A stretch of DNA of 64,000 nucleotides, from positions 6,448,001-6,512,000 of the forward strand of contig NZ_JAGINU010000001.1 in NCBI RefSeq assembly GCF_017876315.1, given 5' to 3'. The notes beneath the pieces are model-generated. The model was given only the letters and a program-made list of their open reading frames with translations, was not told where the DNA came from and did not search any database. Source of the DNA: Pseudonocardia parietis (GTDB taxonomy: Bacteria > Actinomycetota > Actinomycetes > Mycobacteriales > Pseudonocardiaceae). How positions within the stretch are numbered: the stretch's first letter is position 1; each line of letters starts with the position of its first letter. Of this stretch, positions 15,753 to 24,473 are shown in pieces. The translations under genes were made by a program, and so were the position numbers.

Positions 15753-17375
15753 ATGGCCGATATCGCACCCGACCCGGAACGCACGGCGTCACCGCAGGGC
15801 ACCGCCGACGATGACCGGCTGCACCGCACCCTGGACTGGAAGGGCGGGTTCTGGATCGCCAGCGGCGTCCCCGCCCTGGTGCTGTTCTCGATCGGCACCA
15901 TCGCCTCTACGATCGGCGCGCCGTCGGTCCTGGTGTGGGCGGTCTCCATCTCGTTCGGACTGATCCAGTCGTTCATCTGGGCCGAGATCGCCGGGCTGTT
16001 CCCCCGCAAGTCCGGGGGCGCCTCGGTGTACGGGGCCATGGCCTGGGTCCGGTACTCCAAGTTCATCGCACCGCTGTCGGTCTGGTGCAACTGGCTCGCC
16101 TGGTCGCCGGTGCTGATGATCGGCTCCAGCCTCGCGGCCGGCTACGTGCTGACCGCGCTGTTCCCGGCCGACGCCGTCGTCAACACCTGGTCGCTGACGC
16201 TGCTGCCACTGGACTTCCTGCAGGACGGCCTCGCGCTGCGGATCAACGCCACGTTCGTCGTGGCCGCGCTGTTCCTGCTCCTGGTCTTCGCGCTCCAGCA
16301 CGGCGGGATCCTGCGCGCGGCCCGGGTGCAGACCATCATCGGCCTGGCCGTGCTCGTGCCGCTGCTGGTCATCGGGCTCGTCCCGCTGATCACCGGCGAC
16401 GTGATGTCGAGCAACTTCACGCCGTTCGTGCCACTGAGCGGCGCGTGGGACCTGTCCGGCTGGACGCTGCTCGCCGGCGGTCTGTTCCTCGCGGCCTGGT
16501 CGGCCTACGCCTTCGAGACCTCGATCTGCTACACCGCCGAGTTCCGCGATCCCGGCCGGGACACCGTGCGCGCCATCCTGGCAGCGGGCCTCGCGTGCCT
16601 GGTGATCTACTTGCTGGTCCCGATCGCGTTCCAGGGTGTGCTCGGTGTCGAACGGCTGGCGGAGCCGGGCATCGTCGACGGTGACGGCGTGGGCCAGGCG
16701 ATGACCGAGATCGTCGGTGGCGGCCCGATCGCGGCCAACCTGCTGATCGTGATGCTCGTGCTCGCCCTGCTGCTCACGATCATGACCACGATGGCCGGGT
16801 CGTCGCGGACCCTCTACCAGGGCTCGCGCGACGGCTGGTTGCCCCGCTTCCTGTCCCACACCAACCGGCACGGGGCACCCACCCGTGCGATGTGGACGGA
16901 CCTCGTCTTCAACCTGATGCTGCTGCTCCTGAGCGACACGGTGTTCGTCCTGGCCGCCTCCACCGTCTGCTACATGATCTTCAACTTCCTCAACCTCAAC
17001 GCGGGCTGGATGCACCGCGTCGACAACCCCTCCGCCCCGCGGCCCTTCCGCGCGCCGACGGTGCTGCTGGCGATGGGAACGGTGCTGGCGTTCGTCAACG
17101 CGTTGCTGCTCGGCTGGGGATCGAGCGTCTGGGGCGGCGGTGCGCTGGTCTTCGGACTCGTCGGTGCGGCGGTGATCGTCCCGGTGTTCGTGTACCGGCA
17201 CTTCATCCAGGACGGGGGGGTCTTCCCGGCCACGATGTACGAGGACCTGCCCACCGCCGACGGCGGCCGCTCCGGGGTGCTCGAACGGCGGGCCGGGATC
17301 CGGCCGTACCTGGTGATCGCCGGCGGCGTGGGGATGGTCGTGATCGGTCAGGTGCTCGCCGCCGTGAGTGCGTGA
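15753..17375 (+). CDS. APC-superfamily amino acid/amine permease
   Basis: A 540-residue integral membrane protein with about 12 spans. The APC-type first span is GFWIASGVPALVLFSIGTIA, followed by FIWAEIAGLFPRKSGGASVY. The loop AGSSRTLYQGSRDGWLPRFL is the conserved segment between spans 8 and 9. AAGG lies ahead of the ATG after the micropeptide. Two different importers (SSS and APC) within one operon suggest two substrates, or high and low affinity for one. The XRE-cupin regulator follows by 34 bp. Confidence 0.88.
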   Translation: MADIAPDPERTASPQGTADDDRLHRTLDWKGGFWIASGVPALVLFSIGTIASTIGAPSVLVWAVSISFGLIQSFIWAEIAGLFPRKSGGASVYGAMAWVRYSKFIAPLSVWCNWLAWSPVLMIGSSLAAGYVLTALFPADAVVNTWSLTLLPLDFLQDGLALRINATFVVAALFLLLVFALQHGGILRAARVQTIIGLAVLVPLLVIGLVPLITGDVMSSNFTPFVPLSGAWDLSGWTLLAGGLFLAAWSAYAFETSICYTAEFRDPGRDTVRAILAAGLACLVIYLLVPIAFQGVLGVERLAEPGIVDGDGVGQAMTEIVGGGPIAANLLIVMLVLALLLTIMTTMAGSSRTLYQGSRDGWLPRFLSHTNRHGAPTRAMWTDLVFNLMLLLLSDTVFVLAASTVCYMIFNFLNLNAGWMHRVDNPSAPRPFRAPTVLLAMGTVLAFVNALLLGWGSSVWGGGALVFGLVGAAVIVPVFVYRHFIQDGGVFPATMYEDLPTADGGRSGVLERRAGIRPYLVIAGGVGMVVIGQVLAAVSA

Positions 17376-17409
17376 GACCGCCGCCGTACGGTCTCGGAGG
17401 AGGCGCGCG

Positions 17410-18096
17410 ATGACCGCCGACCGGCCTGCCGACCAGGACGTACCGGGTACTGTGGCCGAGGTGAGTCCACGACCGCTCGGTTCCCTCGAGCCGGCGCATG
17501 CCCTGCAGCCGGTGCCGCGGGAAACCGATTCCGACGACCTCGAGAAGGTCATCGCGGCGCGGGCGCGCGAGCACCGCGTGCTCAAGGGGCTGACCATCAG
17601 TGCGCTGGCACGGGACGTCGGGATCTCGAAGGCGATGCTCTCCAAGATCGAGCACGCTCAGACCTCCTGCAGCCTCTCGATCCTCAAGCGGCTGGCCGCG
17701 GCTCTGGAGATCCCGGTGACCGCCCTGTTCCGCGGGGCCGACGCGGATCGCGAGGCGGTCTTCACCCCGTCCGGGCAGGGGGCGCTGATCATCCGGCGCG
17801 GGAGCCACGTCGGGCACCTCTACCGGCTGCTGGGCGCACTGCGCGGCGAGCACAAGCGGCTCGAACCGCTGCTGTGCACCCTGACCGAGGCCAGCGAGGT
17901 CTTCCCGGTGTTCCAGCACTCGGGGACCGAGTTCCTCTACATGCTCGAGGGCATGATGGTCTACGTCCACGGCGACGCCCGGTACGAGATGCGGCCGGGT
18001 GACTCGCTGACCTTCGACGGCGAGGGCCCGCACGGCCCGGAGCGGCTGGTCCAGCTGCCCGTCGTGTTCCTGACCATCACGGCTTACCCGCAGTAG
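17410..18096 (+). CDS. XRE-family transcriptional regulator with cupin sensor domain
   Basis: A 228-residue regulator. An HTH of the XRE type lies at about residues 50-105 (KGLTISALARDVGISKAMLS, KIEHAQTSCSLSILKRLAAA), and a cupin fold at about 140-225 (FPVFQHSGTEFLYMLEGMM, PGDSLTFDGEGPHGPERL). The ATG at 17410 has GGAGGAGG upstream. Regulators of this layout commonly sense small metabolites through the cupin pocket. It is the only regulator in the island, so it is the best candidate to bind the dyads at the sox and glnT promoters. Its stop codon overlaps a possible GTG of the aminotransferase. Confidence 0.88.
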   Translation: MTADRPADQDVPGTVAEVSPRPLGSLEPAHALQPVPRETDSDDLEKVIAARAREHRVLKGLTISALARDVGISKAMLSKIEHAQTSCSLSILKRLAAALEIPVTALFRGADADREAVFTPSGQGALIIRRGSHVGHLYRLLGALRGEHKRLEPLLCTLTEASEVFPVFQHSGTEFLYMLEGMMVYVHGDARYEMRPGDSLTFDGEGPHGPERLVQLPVVFLTITAYPQ

Positions 18097-18134
18097 TGAC
18101 AGGCCCGGACGGGCGACCAGGAAGGCTGGCAACG

Positions 18135-19322
18135 GTGCGAATCGACCCCACGACGGCTGCGGGGATCGACTCCCCGATCGGCGCGGCGCTCGCGCTGGCC
18201 GCCGAACGCGACCCCGCCCGCGACGCGGAACACCCGCTGCTCGACCTCTCCCAGGCGGCGCCGCCGTACGCGCCGGCACCGGAGGTCACCGAGCGGGTCG
18301 TCGAGGTCGCCCGGGATCCCGGCGGTGCCGGCTACGCCCCGGTGCCCGGGCTCCCGCCGCTGCGCCGGGCGATCGCCGGCGAGCTGTCGGGTGACTACGC
18401 GGGCACCGTCACCCCGGACGACGTGGTCGTCACCGCCGGCTGCAACCAGGCCTTCGTGGTGGTCGCCGACGCGCTCGCCGGGCCGGGTGACGAGGTGATC
18501 AGCCCGCTGCCCTACTACTTCAACCACGACATGTGGCTCCGGATGCGCGGCGTCACCCCGGTGCACCTGGAACCCGATGAGCACCTGGTCCCGCGGGCCG
18601 CCGACGCCGAGGCGCTGATCACCCCGCGGACCCGGGCGATCGTGCTGGTCACACCGGGCAACCCGAGCGGGGTCGTCGTCCCGCCCGCCGAAATCGTCGC
18701 GTTCGCCGAGCTCGCCCGGCGCCACGGCATCGCGCTGATCGTCGACGAGACCTACCGGTCGTTCCGCGACACCACGGCACCGCCGCATCCGCTGTTCGCC
18801 GATCCGGACTGGCGGTCCACGGTGGTCAGCCTGCACTCGTACTCGAAGGACCTGGCGCTGCCCGGGTACCGGGTCGGCGCGGTGGTCGCCGCGCCGGAGC
18901 TGAACCGGCAGATCCTCAAGCTGCTGGACTGCGTCGCGATCTGCGCGCCGCGGATCGGGCAGGAAGCCGCACTGGCCGGGCTGACCCGGGCCGGGGCGTG
19001 GCGCGCGGACCGGGTGGCCGAGATCGCCCGGCGGCGGACGTGGCTCGGTGCCGCACTCGCCGACCGGCCGGGCGGGTTCGAGATCGTCTCGCTCGGAGCG
19101 TTCTTCGCCTGGGTGCGTCACCCGTTCGACGGGCGTCCGACGCTCGACGTCGTCCGGGAGCTCGTGCTGGAGCACGACACCCTGGTCATCCCGGGGACGG
19201 CGTTCCTGCCCGACGACCGCCGGATGCTGCGGGTCAGTGTCGGGCGGGTCGACGAGCCGGCCGCGGCGACGCTCGCGCAGCGGCTGACCACCGCGGGCAG
19301 CCGGGTCGCCGCCGGGCACTGA
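18135..19322 (+). CDS. PLP-dependent aminotransferase class I/II
   Basis: About 395 residues of fold-type I aminotransferase. The PLP lysine is in SLHSYSKDLALPGYRVG (Lys238), with the earlier TAGCNQAF, TPGNPSGVV and IVDETYR motifs all intact and an arginine in LRVSVGR near the end. I chose GTG 18135 because AGGAAGG precedes it; a GTG at 18096 overlapping the regulator stop is possible. Its place behind the regulator suggests it transfers the amino group of a pathway intermediate, for example between glutamate and a 2-oxo acid. Substrate is unknown. Confidence 0.85.
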   Translation: MRIDPTTAAGIDSPIGAALALAAERDPARDAEHPLLDLSQAAPPYAPAPEVTERVVEVARDPGGAGYAPVPGLPPLRRAIAGELSGDYAGTVTPDDVVVTAGCNQAFVVVADALAGPGDEVISPLPYYFNHDMWLRMRGVTPVHLEPDEHLVPRAADAEALITPRTRAIVLVTPGNPSGVVVPPAEIVAFAELARRHGIALIVDETYRSFRDTTAPPHPLFADPDWRSTVVSLHSYSKDLALPGYRVGAVVAAPELNRQILKLLDCVAICAPRIGQEAALAGLTRAGAWRADRVAEIARRRTWLGAALADRPGGFEIVSLGAFFAWVRHPFDGRPTLDVVRELVLEHDTLVIPGTAFLPDDRRMLRVSVGRVDEPAAATLAQRLTTAGSRVAAGH

Positions 19323-19361
19323 GCCGGCGCGCGCCGGCGCGGCGCTGCGCCCGTCGGCTCA
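19320..19361. terminator. Probable bidirectional terminator after the aminotransferase
   Basis: TGAGCCG (19320-19326) and CGGCTCA (19355-19361) form an outer stem enclosing the perfect palindrome CCGGCGCGCGCCGG (19324-19337). It sits between two convergent genes, only ten bases from the end of the 57-aa gene. Confidence 0.45.
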
Positions 19362-19371
19362 GCCCAACGGC

Positions 19372-19545
19372 TCAGCCCATCAGCAGGGTCGCCACGACCA
19401 GCACCACCAGACCCACGACGACGATGGCCAGGGTGCTCCAGCCCAGCACGAGGTGCAGCGTCGCGATCAGACCCAGTTCGACGGCCAGGATGCCCCCGAT
19501 GGTCAGGAACGGGTGCCGGTACACGAACGCCTGTCGCGGGGTCAT
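19372..19545 (-). CDS. Small two-span membrane protein, unknown function
   Basis: A 57-residue frame from ATG 19545: a short basic start (MTPRQAFVYRHPFLT), then two hydrophobic segments (GGILAVELGLIATLHLVLGW and TLAIVVVGLVVLVVATLL) ending in Met-Gly. Only a weak GAGG two bases before the ATG serves as a ribosome site. It may be translated by coupling to an upstream reading frame that ends four bases before it. No family recognised. Convergent with the aminotransferase. Confidence 0.5.
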   Translation of the reverse strand: MTPRQAFVYRHPFLTIGGILAVELGLIATLHLVLGWSTLAIVVVGLVVLVVATLLMG

Positions 19546-19549
19546 CGCC

Positions 19550-19738
19550 TCAGCCCGTCTCCGGTCGCCGCCCGGTGGACGCCACCGCCGTGACACGCAC
19601 GCTCACGAACGGGCTCGGCGGCACCTCCACGTCCACATCGTCCACGTCCACATCGTCGCGCAGCTCCGCGCGAGTCTCCAGACCACGGCCGACGGCCGAC
19701 CCTCCCGGGTGACGACCGGCGCTGCTGCGGGCCGGCAC
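19550..19738 (-). other. Doubtful 62-codon reading frame containing a 15-bp tandem repeat
   Basis: An open frame between the GMC oxidoreductase and the 57-aa gene ends just before the latter's start. Its middle encodes DDVDVDDVDVEV from two 15-bp direct repeats (19629-19643 and 19644-19658). No convincing start or family. It may be a degenerate small gene or non-coding DNA with a simple repeat. Confidence 0.2.
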
Positions 19739-19778
19739 ACCGACCCCGCCGGCCGGCTCCCGGGAACAGGGCCTCCGG

Positions 19779-21428
19779 TCACGCCTCCCGGGCGATGAGG
19801 TCCGCGGTCCGGCAGGCGAGCGCGACCAGCGCCAGGGTCGGTCCGACCGCCCCGGCGGAGGGGAACACGGCGCTCGAGGCGACGTGCACGTTCGGTGTCC
19901 CGTAGACCCGGCAGCGGGGGTCGACGACGCCGGTGCGCGGCGAGTCGGACATCCGCAGGAGCCCCATCTGATGGGTGCCGTCGGTCATGTCCATGTCCTG
20001 CACCCGGTCGATGTCGGACAGGTCGACGTGCGCCAGCCCGGCCCGCTCCAGCTCCTTGCCGATCAGCGTCAGCGAGGTCGCGATGGACTCCCGGTCGCCG
20101 GGCGCGACCTTGTAGTCGACCCGCAGCCGGTGCTGGCCCAGCGCGTCGCGGTCGCGGTCGAGGGTGACCCGGTTGGCCGGGTCCGGGGTCTGCTCGGCGT
20201 CGAACCGCAGCCGGCAGTGCCCGGAGTCCAGCGGCATGAACGACGGCACCCGCCGCTCGCCGGTGATCCGCGGCCGGGCCCAGCCGCGGGCGAACCGGGC
20301 GACCCGCAGCGGGTCGACCGCCACGTTGCGGACGTGCCGGCCGATGCCGCTGGTGTGGGCGTACTGGGCGTGCGTGCCGGCCGCCTTGAACCCGGTGCGC
20401 AGCTTGCCCATCCCCCAGTAGGTCAGCGCGAACGTCGACAGCAGCGCGTCCCCGTGGTCGGGGTCCTTCGGGTCGGCGAACCACAGGGCCGCCTTGAGGT
20501 TGCCGAGCCGGTGGTCGGACTGGGCGCGGCCGGAGAGCGCCAGCATCCGGCGGGCGTACACGCCGTCGTCGGTGGGGAGGTAGCCCAGGCCCAGCTCCCG
20601 CCCGGCGCGGGTGAGCCGCAGCCGCCCGACCTCGCCCACCGGGTGGGTCATGTAGTGCCGGCCGACCTGGCCGTACTCGTCGCCGATGCCCGCCCCCATG
20701 CCGGTGCCGCCGTACCCGTCGGAGGCCAGCATGATGCGGGTCGACTCCAGGCCGCCCGCGGCGATCACGAAGTGCCGCGCCCGGACCCGCACGTCCAGCC
20801 CCGGCCGCGGGACGACGACGGCCTCGGTCACCGCTCCGGAGACCGGGTCGCGCTCCAGCCGGGCGACCGTGGCGTGCAGGAACAGCCGGATCCGCCCGGC
20901 CTGTGCCATCGCCTCGACCCGCGGCGCGAACGACGTCGGCGGGCTCCACCGCCACAGGTCGTCCCAGTTCAGGACGTCCGACGACACCCCGGACGGGGTC
21001 GTCGGGAAGCCCGACCCGGCGGCGGAGTACTCACAGGCCCCGGCGTCGAGGTGCCGCTGGGCGACCGGGTACCAGGACCGCAGCTCGTCGTGGGTGATCG
21101 GCCAGGTGGTGCCGGGCAGCCAGTCGCGCTCGGCGAAGTCGACGTCGTCGAGCGGGGCGCAGCGCCCGCCCCAGACGAGCGAGGTGCCGCCGAGCCGCTT
21201 CTGCCGCACGGCGTCGACCGGATCGTGGGAGCCACGCCCGGTGACGCCCCGGTAGGTGTCGCGCGCGGTGCGCCCGAGACCCGATCCCCCGCCCTCCAGG
21301 ACGACGACGCGCAGCCCCCGGTCGGCGAGCTCTGCCGCGACGGCGGCGCCGGCCGGGCCGCTGCCGATCACACAGACCTCGGCCTCGAACCAGGAACCGG
21401 GAAGCGCTCGCCGGGTGTCGATGAGCAT
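19779..21428 (-). CDS. GMC-family oxidoreductase (FAD)
   Basis: A 549-residue flavoprotein. The N-terminal FAD motif is VCVIGSGPAGAAVAAELADR (from about residue 17), followed by LEGGGSGLG and KRLGGTSLVWGGRCAP. The C-terminal GMC end carries NVHVASSAVFPSAGAVGPTL. ATG 21428 has GGAAGGA upstream; longer in-frame extension is spurious. Such enzymes oxidise alcohols or sugars. It is divergent from an aminotransferase of the sugar-aminating type, so the two may act in sequence (oxidise a hydroxyl to a ketone, then aminate it). That is inference. Confidence 0.85.
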   Translation of the reverse strand: MLIDTRRALPGSWFEAEVCVIGSGPAGAAVAAELADRGLRVVVLEGGGSGLGRTARDTYRGVTGRGSHDPVDAVRQKRLGGTSLVWGGRCAPLDDVDFAERDWLPGTTWPITHDELRSWYPVAQRHLDAGACEYSAAGSGFPTTPSGVSSDVLNWDDLWRWSPPTSFAPRVEAMAQAGRIRLFLHATVARLERDPVSGAVTEAVVVPRPGLDVRVRARHFVIAAGGLESTRIMLASDGYGGTGMGAGIGDEYGQVGRHYMTHPVGEVGRLRLTRAGRELGLGYLPTDDGVYARRMLALSGRAQSDHRLGNLKAALWFADPKDPDHGDALLSTFALTYWGMGKLRTGFKAAGTHAQYAHTSGIGRHVRNVAVDPLRVARFARGWARPRITGERRVPSFMPLDSGHCRLRFDAEQTPDPANRVTLDRDRDALGQHRLRVDYKVAPGDRESIATSLTLIGKELERAGLAHVDLSDIDRVQDMDMTDGTHQMGLLRMSDSPRTGVVDPRCRVYGTPNVHVASSAVFPSAGAVGPTLALVALACRTADLIAREA

Positions 21429-21528
21429 CGGCGCGGATCCTTCCGATCGTGACGCGGTGTCGCCGGGTGGCCGATACGTCCCTCGGGGGTGGGAACGTAC
21501 CGGAGAGGCGATCGGTACCGTCATGTCC

Positions 21529-21552
21529 GGTTCCTGCGGTCTGCACGGAACC
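21529..21552. promoter_or_regulatory. Dyad in the GMC/DegT divergent region
   Basis: GGTTCC (21529-21534) and GGAACC (21547-21552) form an inverted repeat. The adjoining TGC and GCA also pair, giving a nine-base arm with one bulge around a GGTCT centre. Its location between the two divergent starts suits an operator shared by both genes. Confidence 0.35.
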
Positions 21553-21620
21553 ATTTCGGTGTCGTTCGTTGTCGTCGCCCGGCCCGGGAGACCCCGATGT
21601 GCCGGGCCGGAGGGACAAGT

Positions 21621-22775
21621 ATGGGGCTCGCCGCGATGGCGACGACCGCGCGGGGTATGGCCGCGACCGTCCGGGTGCTGGGACGCGGTGAGCTCGGCCG
21701 CTTCACCGGCGGTGACCGCTCCGAGGTGGCCCGCTTCGAGACCGATCTCGCCGCGCACGTCGGCACCCGGCACGCACTGGCCGTGAACAGCGGCACCAGT
21801 GCGCTGGTCGCCGCGCTCGTCGGGGCCGGGATCGGGCCGGGCGACGAGGTGCTGGTCCCCGCCTACACCTGGGTGTCGACGGCGGCCGCCGCGCTCGCGG
21901 TGGGAGCGGTGCCGGTACTGGTGGAGGTCGACGCGTCGCTGACGATGGACCCGGTCGATCTCGATGCACGGATCACCCCGCGCAGCCGGGCCGTGCTGCC
22001 GGTGCACATGGGCAACCACGTCGCGGACATGGACCCGATCATGGAGGTGGCGGCCGCGCACGACCTGCTGGTCGTCGAGGACGCCTGCCAGGCGATCGGG
22101 GTCACCTACCGCGGGCGGCGGGTGGGCTCGATCGGGCACGCCGGGTGCTTCAGCTTCAACCAGCACAAGAACATCCGCGCCGGCGAGGGCGGCGCCCTGG
22201 TCACGAACGACTCCGCGTTGTTCGACCGGGCGGCGATGTACCACGACGTCGGCAGCTACGAGCGGGACGGCTTCACCGGGGCCGACGCGAACCTGATCGT
22301 CGGCGTGAACCTGCGGATGCCGGAGCTGTCCGCGGCGGTGCTGCGCCCGCAGCTGGCCACCCTCGACGCGCAGATCGCCCGCCGCCGGCGGCACCGCGGG
22401 CTCGTGCTGGAGGCCCTGGCCGGGCGGGTCGGCCGGGACCTGCGCCCGATCCCGCACCACGACCCGGTGCAGGCCGCCGGGCTGGCGGTGCAGTTCGGGT
22501 CCCCCGAGGCCGCCGCGCGGTTCGGAGCGAACCGGGGCGTGCACCGGCTGATCGACACCGGCCGACACGTCTACACCAACTGGCGCTCGCTGCAGGCCCG
22601 CAACCCGCTGCACCCGGCCCTCGACCCGTACGCGGCGGTGGACGGCGAGATCGACCACGGGCCGGACGCCTGCCCGCGGACCCTGGAGATCCTGGCCCGG
22701 ACCTGCGCGATCGACCTCGCCCCCGAGCTGCCGACCCCGGCCTTCCGGCTGCTGGCCCGGCGGATCGCCGGCTGA
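21621..22775 (+). CDS. DegT/DnrJ/EryC1/StrS family aminotransferase
   Basis: A 384-residue PLP enzyme. Motifs: AVNSGTSALVAALVGAGIGP for PLP-phosphate binding, VLVPAYTWVSTAAA, VVEDACQAIG with the PLP aspartate, and the Schiff-base lysine in SFNQHKNIRAGEGG (Lys183). ATG 21621 has GGAGGG seven bases upstream. Members aminate keto-sugars or keto-cyclitols such as scyllo-inosose and 3-keto-glucose derivatives. No nucleotide-sugar or antibiotic genes are nearby, so the likely partner is the divergent GMC oxidoreductase. Convergent with the ATP pyrophosphatase, 19 bp away. Confidence 0.85.
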   Translation: MGLAAMATTARGMAATVRVLGRGELGRFTGGDRSEVARFETDLAAHVGTRHALAVNSGTSALVAALVGAGIGPGDEVLVPAYTWVSTAAAALAVGAVPVLVEVDASLTMDPVDLDARITPRSRAVLPVHMGNHVADMDPIMEVAAAHDLLVVEDACQAIGVTYRGRRVGSIGHAGCFSFNQHKNIRAGEGGALVTNDSALFDRAAMYHDVGSYERDGFTGADANLIVGVNLRMPELSAAVLRPQLATLDAQIARRRRHRGLVLEALAGRVGRDLRPIPHHDPVQAAGLAVQFGSPEAAARFGANRGVHRLIDTGRHVYTNWRSLQARNPLHPALDPYAAVDGEIDHGPDACPRTLEILARTCAIDLAPELPTPAFRLLARRIAG

Positions 22776-22794
22776 ACGCCGCGGCGCCGGCCCG

Positions 22795-23511
22795 TCACCC
22801 GCGTTCGAGCACCGCCTGCAGGTGCCCGTCGCGCTCGACGGTGCCGGTGACCGCCACCGGGACGTCGTGGACGAAGCCGGGACCACCGGTCACGAAGGTG
22901 TGGAACTCGCCGTTCTCCCCGCACGGATCGACGCCGGCGGGCAGCGCGGCGAGGAACGCGGCGTCGAACGGGTGCCCGACCAGCTCCCCCGGCATCCGCG
23001 CCGGGTCGACGGCGACGACGACCGCGCGGCGCCCGGAGTCGATCATCTCGCGGGCGAGGGCTCCGGTGTCCCGGCCCCACAGCGGGAAGTGCCCGGCGAT
23101 CCCGGTGCCCTCGAGCACCGCCTCGCGGAAGGCCCGCACGTCGGCCAGCGCGATGTCCCCGCCGACGAGCCGGCTCACCCCGATCGCGGCGGCGAGCGCC
23201 GTCCGGACGTGGGCTGTGTACTCCTCGTTCGAGCAGGGCGCCGGGAGGAGCACGGTGTGCAACGGGAGCCCGAGCGCGTCGGCCTGGGCCGCGACCAGTT
23301 CGTGCGGCACCCCGTGGATCGGGATCCCGGCCGTCCCGGCCCCCGCGCCGGTCTCGGTGTCGAGCAGCCCGGTCACCCGCAACCCGGACGCCTGCGCGGC
23401 AACCAGCGCAGCCGCCGCGTCCTTCCCACCCGACCAGCTCACCCAGACGTCGTCCACCCGGCGGACAGTAGCCGCCGGCCGCCGGGACGGACGGTTCCTC
23501 CCGTCGATCAC
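22795..23511 (-). CDS. Dph6-like PP-loop ATP pyrophosphatase
   Basis: About 238 residues. The PP-loop is WVSWSGGKDAAAAL and the Dph6-family signature GENGEFHTF occurs near the C-terminus, with GIPIHGVP and LVGGDIALADVR between them. In eukaryotes and archaea Dph6 amidates diphthine, which bacteria lack, so the bacterial version must act on another acid group (adenylate-type amide ligation inferred). GTG 23511 has GGAGG seven bases upstream; a GTG at 23457 nearer the PP-loop is possible but has no ribosome site. Divergent from sigC. Confidence 0.78.
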   Translation of the reverse strand: MIDGRNRPSRRPAATVRRVDDVWVSWSGGKDAAAALVAAQASGLRVTGLLDTETGAGAGTAGIPIHGVPHELVAAQADALGLPLHTVLLPAPCSNEEYTAHVRTALAAAIGVSRLVGGDIALADVRAFREAVLEGTGIAGHFPLWGRDTGALAREMIDSGRRAVVVAVDPARMPGELVGHPFDAAFLAALPAGVDPCGENGEFHTFVTGGPGFVHDVPVAVTGTVERDGHLQAVLERG

Positions 23512-23582
23512 CGGAGCCCCTCCCCGCGGAACGGCTGGTGGGCGCGGTCCCCGGCCCGCCGGGGGGCGGCTACCGTGAGCGT

Positions 23583-24221
23583 GTGTCCGAACGCCACGAC
23601 GACGTCACCGTGACGGCGTGGGCGCTGGCCGCAGGAGCCGGTGACCAGGCCGCGCTGGCATCGTTCGTTCGCGCGACGCAGGCCGACGTCCACCGCTTCC
23701 TGGTGCACCGCAGCGGCCCCGCCGAGGCCGAGGACCTCGCGCAGGAGACCTACCTGCGGGCGTTGCGCACCCTGCCGACGTTCGCGGCGACCTCCAGTGC
23801 CCGCACCTGGCTGTTGTCGGTCGCCCGGCGGGTGGCCGCCGACGCCGTACGGACCGCGGTGCGCCGGCCCCGGATCCGGGACCTGGGTGCGGATACCCAG
23901 CAGGCCCTGGAACGGGTGGCCGCCCCACGCAGCCGCGCCCAGGAGGCGGTGCTGCTGCGCGCGCTGATCGACGACCTCGCCCCGGACCGCCGCGAGGCCT
24001 TCGTGCTGACCCAGATCCTCGACCTGGGCTACGCCGAGGCCGCCGAGGTCTGCGGGTGCCCGATCGGCACCATCCGGTCCCGGGTCGCCCGGGCCCGGGA
24101 GGACCTGGTCCGCGCGCTCCGCGCCGACAGCGGCGGCGGCTCCGGCACCGGCTCGGGCGCTGCCCCGGGCTCCGCGAGCGGGCCCGGTGCCGGCCGCGCC
24201 GTCCGCTCCGCGCCGCACTGA
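23583..24221 (+). CDS. sigC: ECF RNA polymerase sigma factor, SigC-like
   Basis: A 212-residue ECF sigma factor. Region 2 is GPAEAEDLAQETYLRALRTL; region 4 includes LTQILDLGYAEAAEVCGCP and IGTIRSRVARAREDLVRAL, very like mycobacterial SigC. The tail is a glycine/serine-rich linker with no extra sensor domain. GTG 23583 is the most likely start. No anti-sigma factor gene is adjacent, as is also the case for mycobacterial SigC. It is followed by DUF5134 and PepSY membrane genes, which may be its targets. Confidence 0.85.
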   Translation: MSERHDDVTVTAWALAAGAGDQAALASFVRATQADVHRFLVHRSGPAEAEDLAQETYLRALRTLPTFAATSSARTWLLSVARRVAADAVRTAVRRPRIRDLGADTQQALERVAAPRSRAQEAVLLRALIDDLAPDRREAFVLTQILDLGYAEAAEVCGCPIGTIRSRVARAREDLVRALRADSGGGSGTGSGAAPGSASGPGAGRAVRSAPH

Positions 24222-24473
24222 CCCACCCGCTCGGCAGGCCCTTCGCACCCCGCGCGAGTGCCCCGCACCGACTGCAGCCGGTGCGCCGTCCCCGGCACGG
24301 TGCGACATCCCGGACCGAGGCCGCGACGTCCCGCCGCCGGGGAATCACCGCGTTACGCCGAGGCAGGTGTGACCGGCGTCGCACCGCGGGAACCGGACAC
24401 GGTCCCCGGGCGACCACTGCTGCGTGCCCCGGGCGACCGTGGCGCACGCTCCCCGAGAGACCGAGGAGACCAC

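Noticed and set aside
13603..15792. A 729-codon minus-strand frame opposite the symporter
   Set aside because: Acidic/His-rich low-complexity translation with no motif; the plus strand encodes a recognisable SSS symporter.
15789..17645. A 618-codon minus-strand frame opposite the APC permease
   Set aside because: GC-bias shadow of the permease; no domain and implausible composition.
19884..21452. A 522-codon plus-strand frame opposite the GMC oxidoreductase
   Set aside because: Shadow frame; the GMC motifs are clear on the minus strand.
21429..22886. In-frame upstream extension of the GMC gene
   Set aside because: It crosses the DegT gene on the other strand; ATG 21428 has a good ribosome site and the FAD motif follows at the normal distance.
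24222..24473. ECF-type promoter before the DUF5134 gene (GGGAAT/GGGAAC boxes)
   Set aside because: Candidate -35 elements occur but no matching -10 at the right distance could be chosen by eye.
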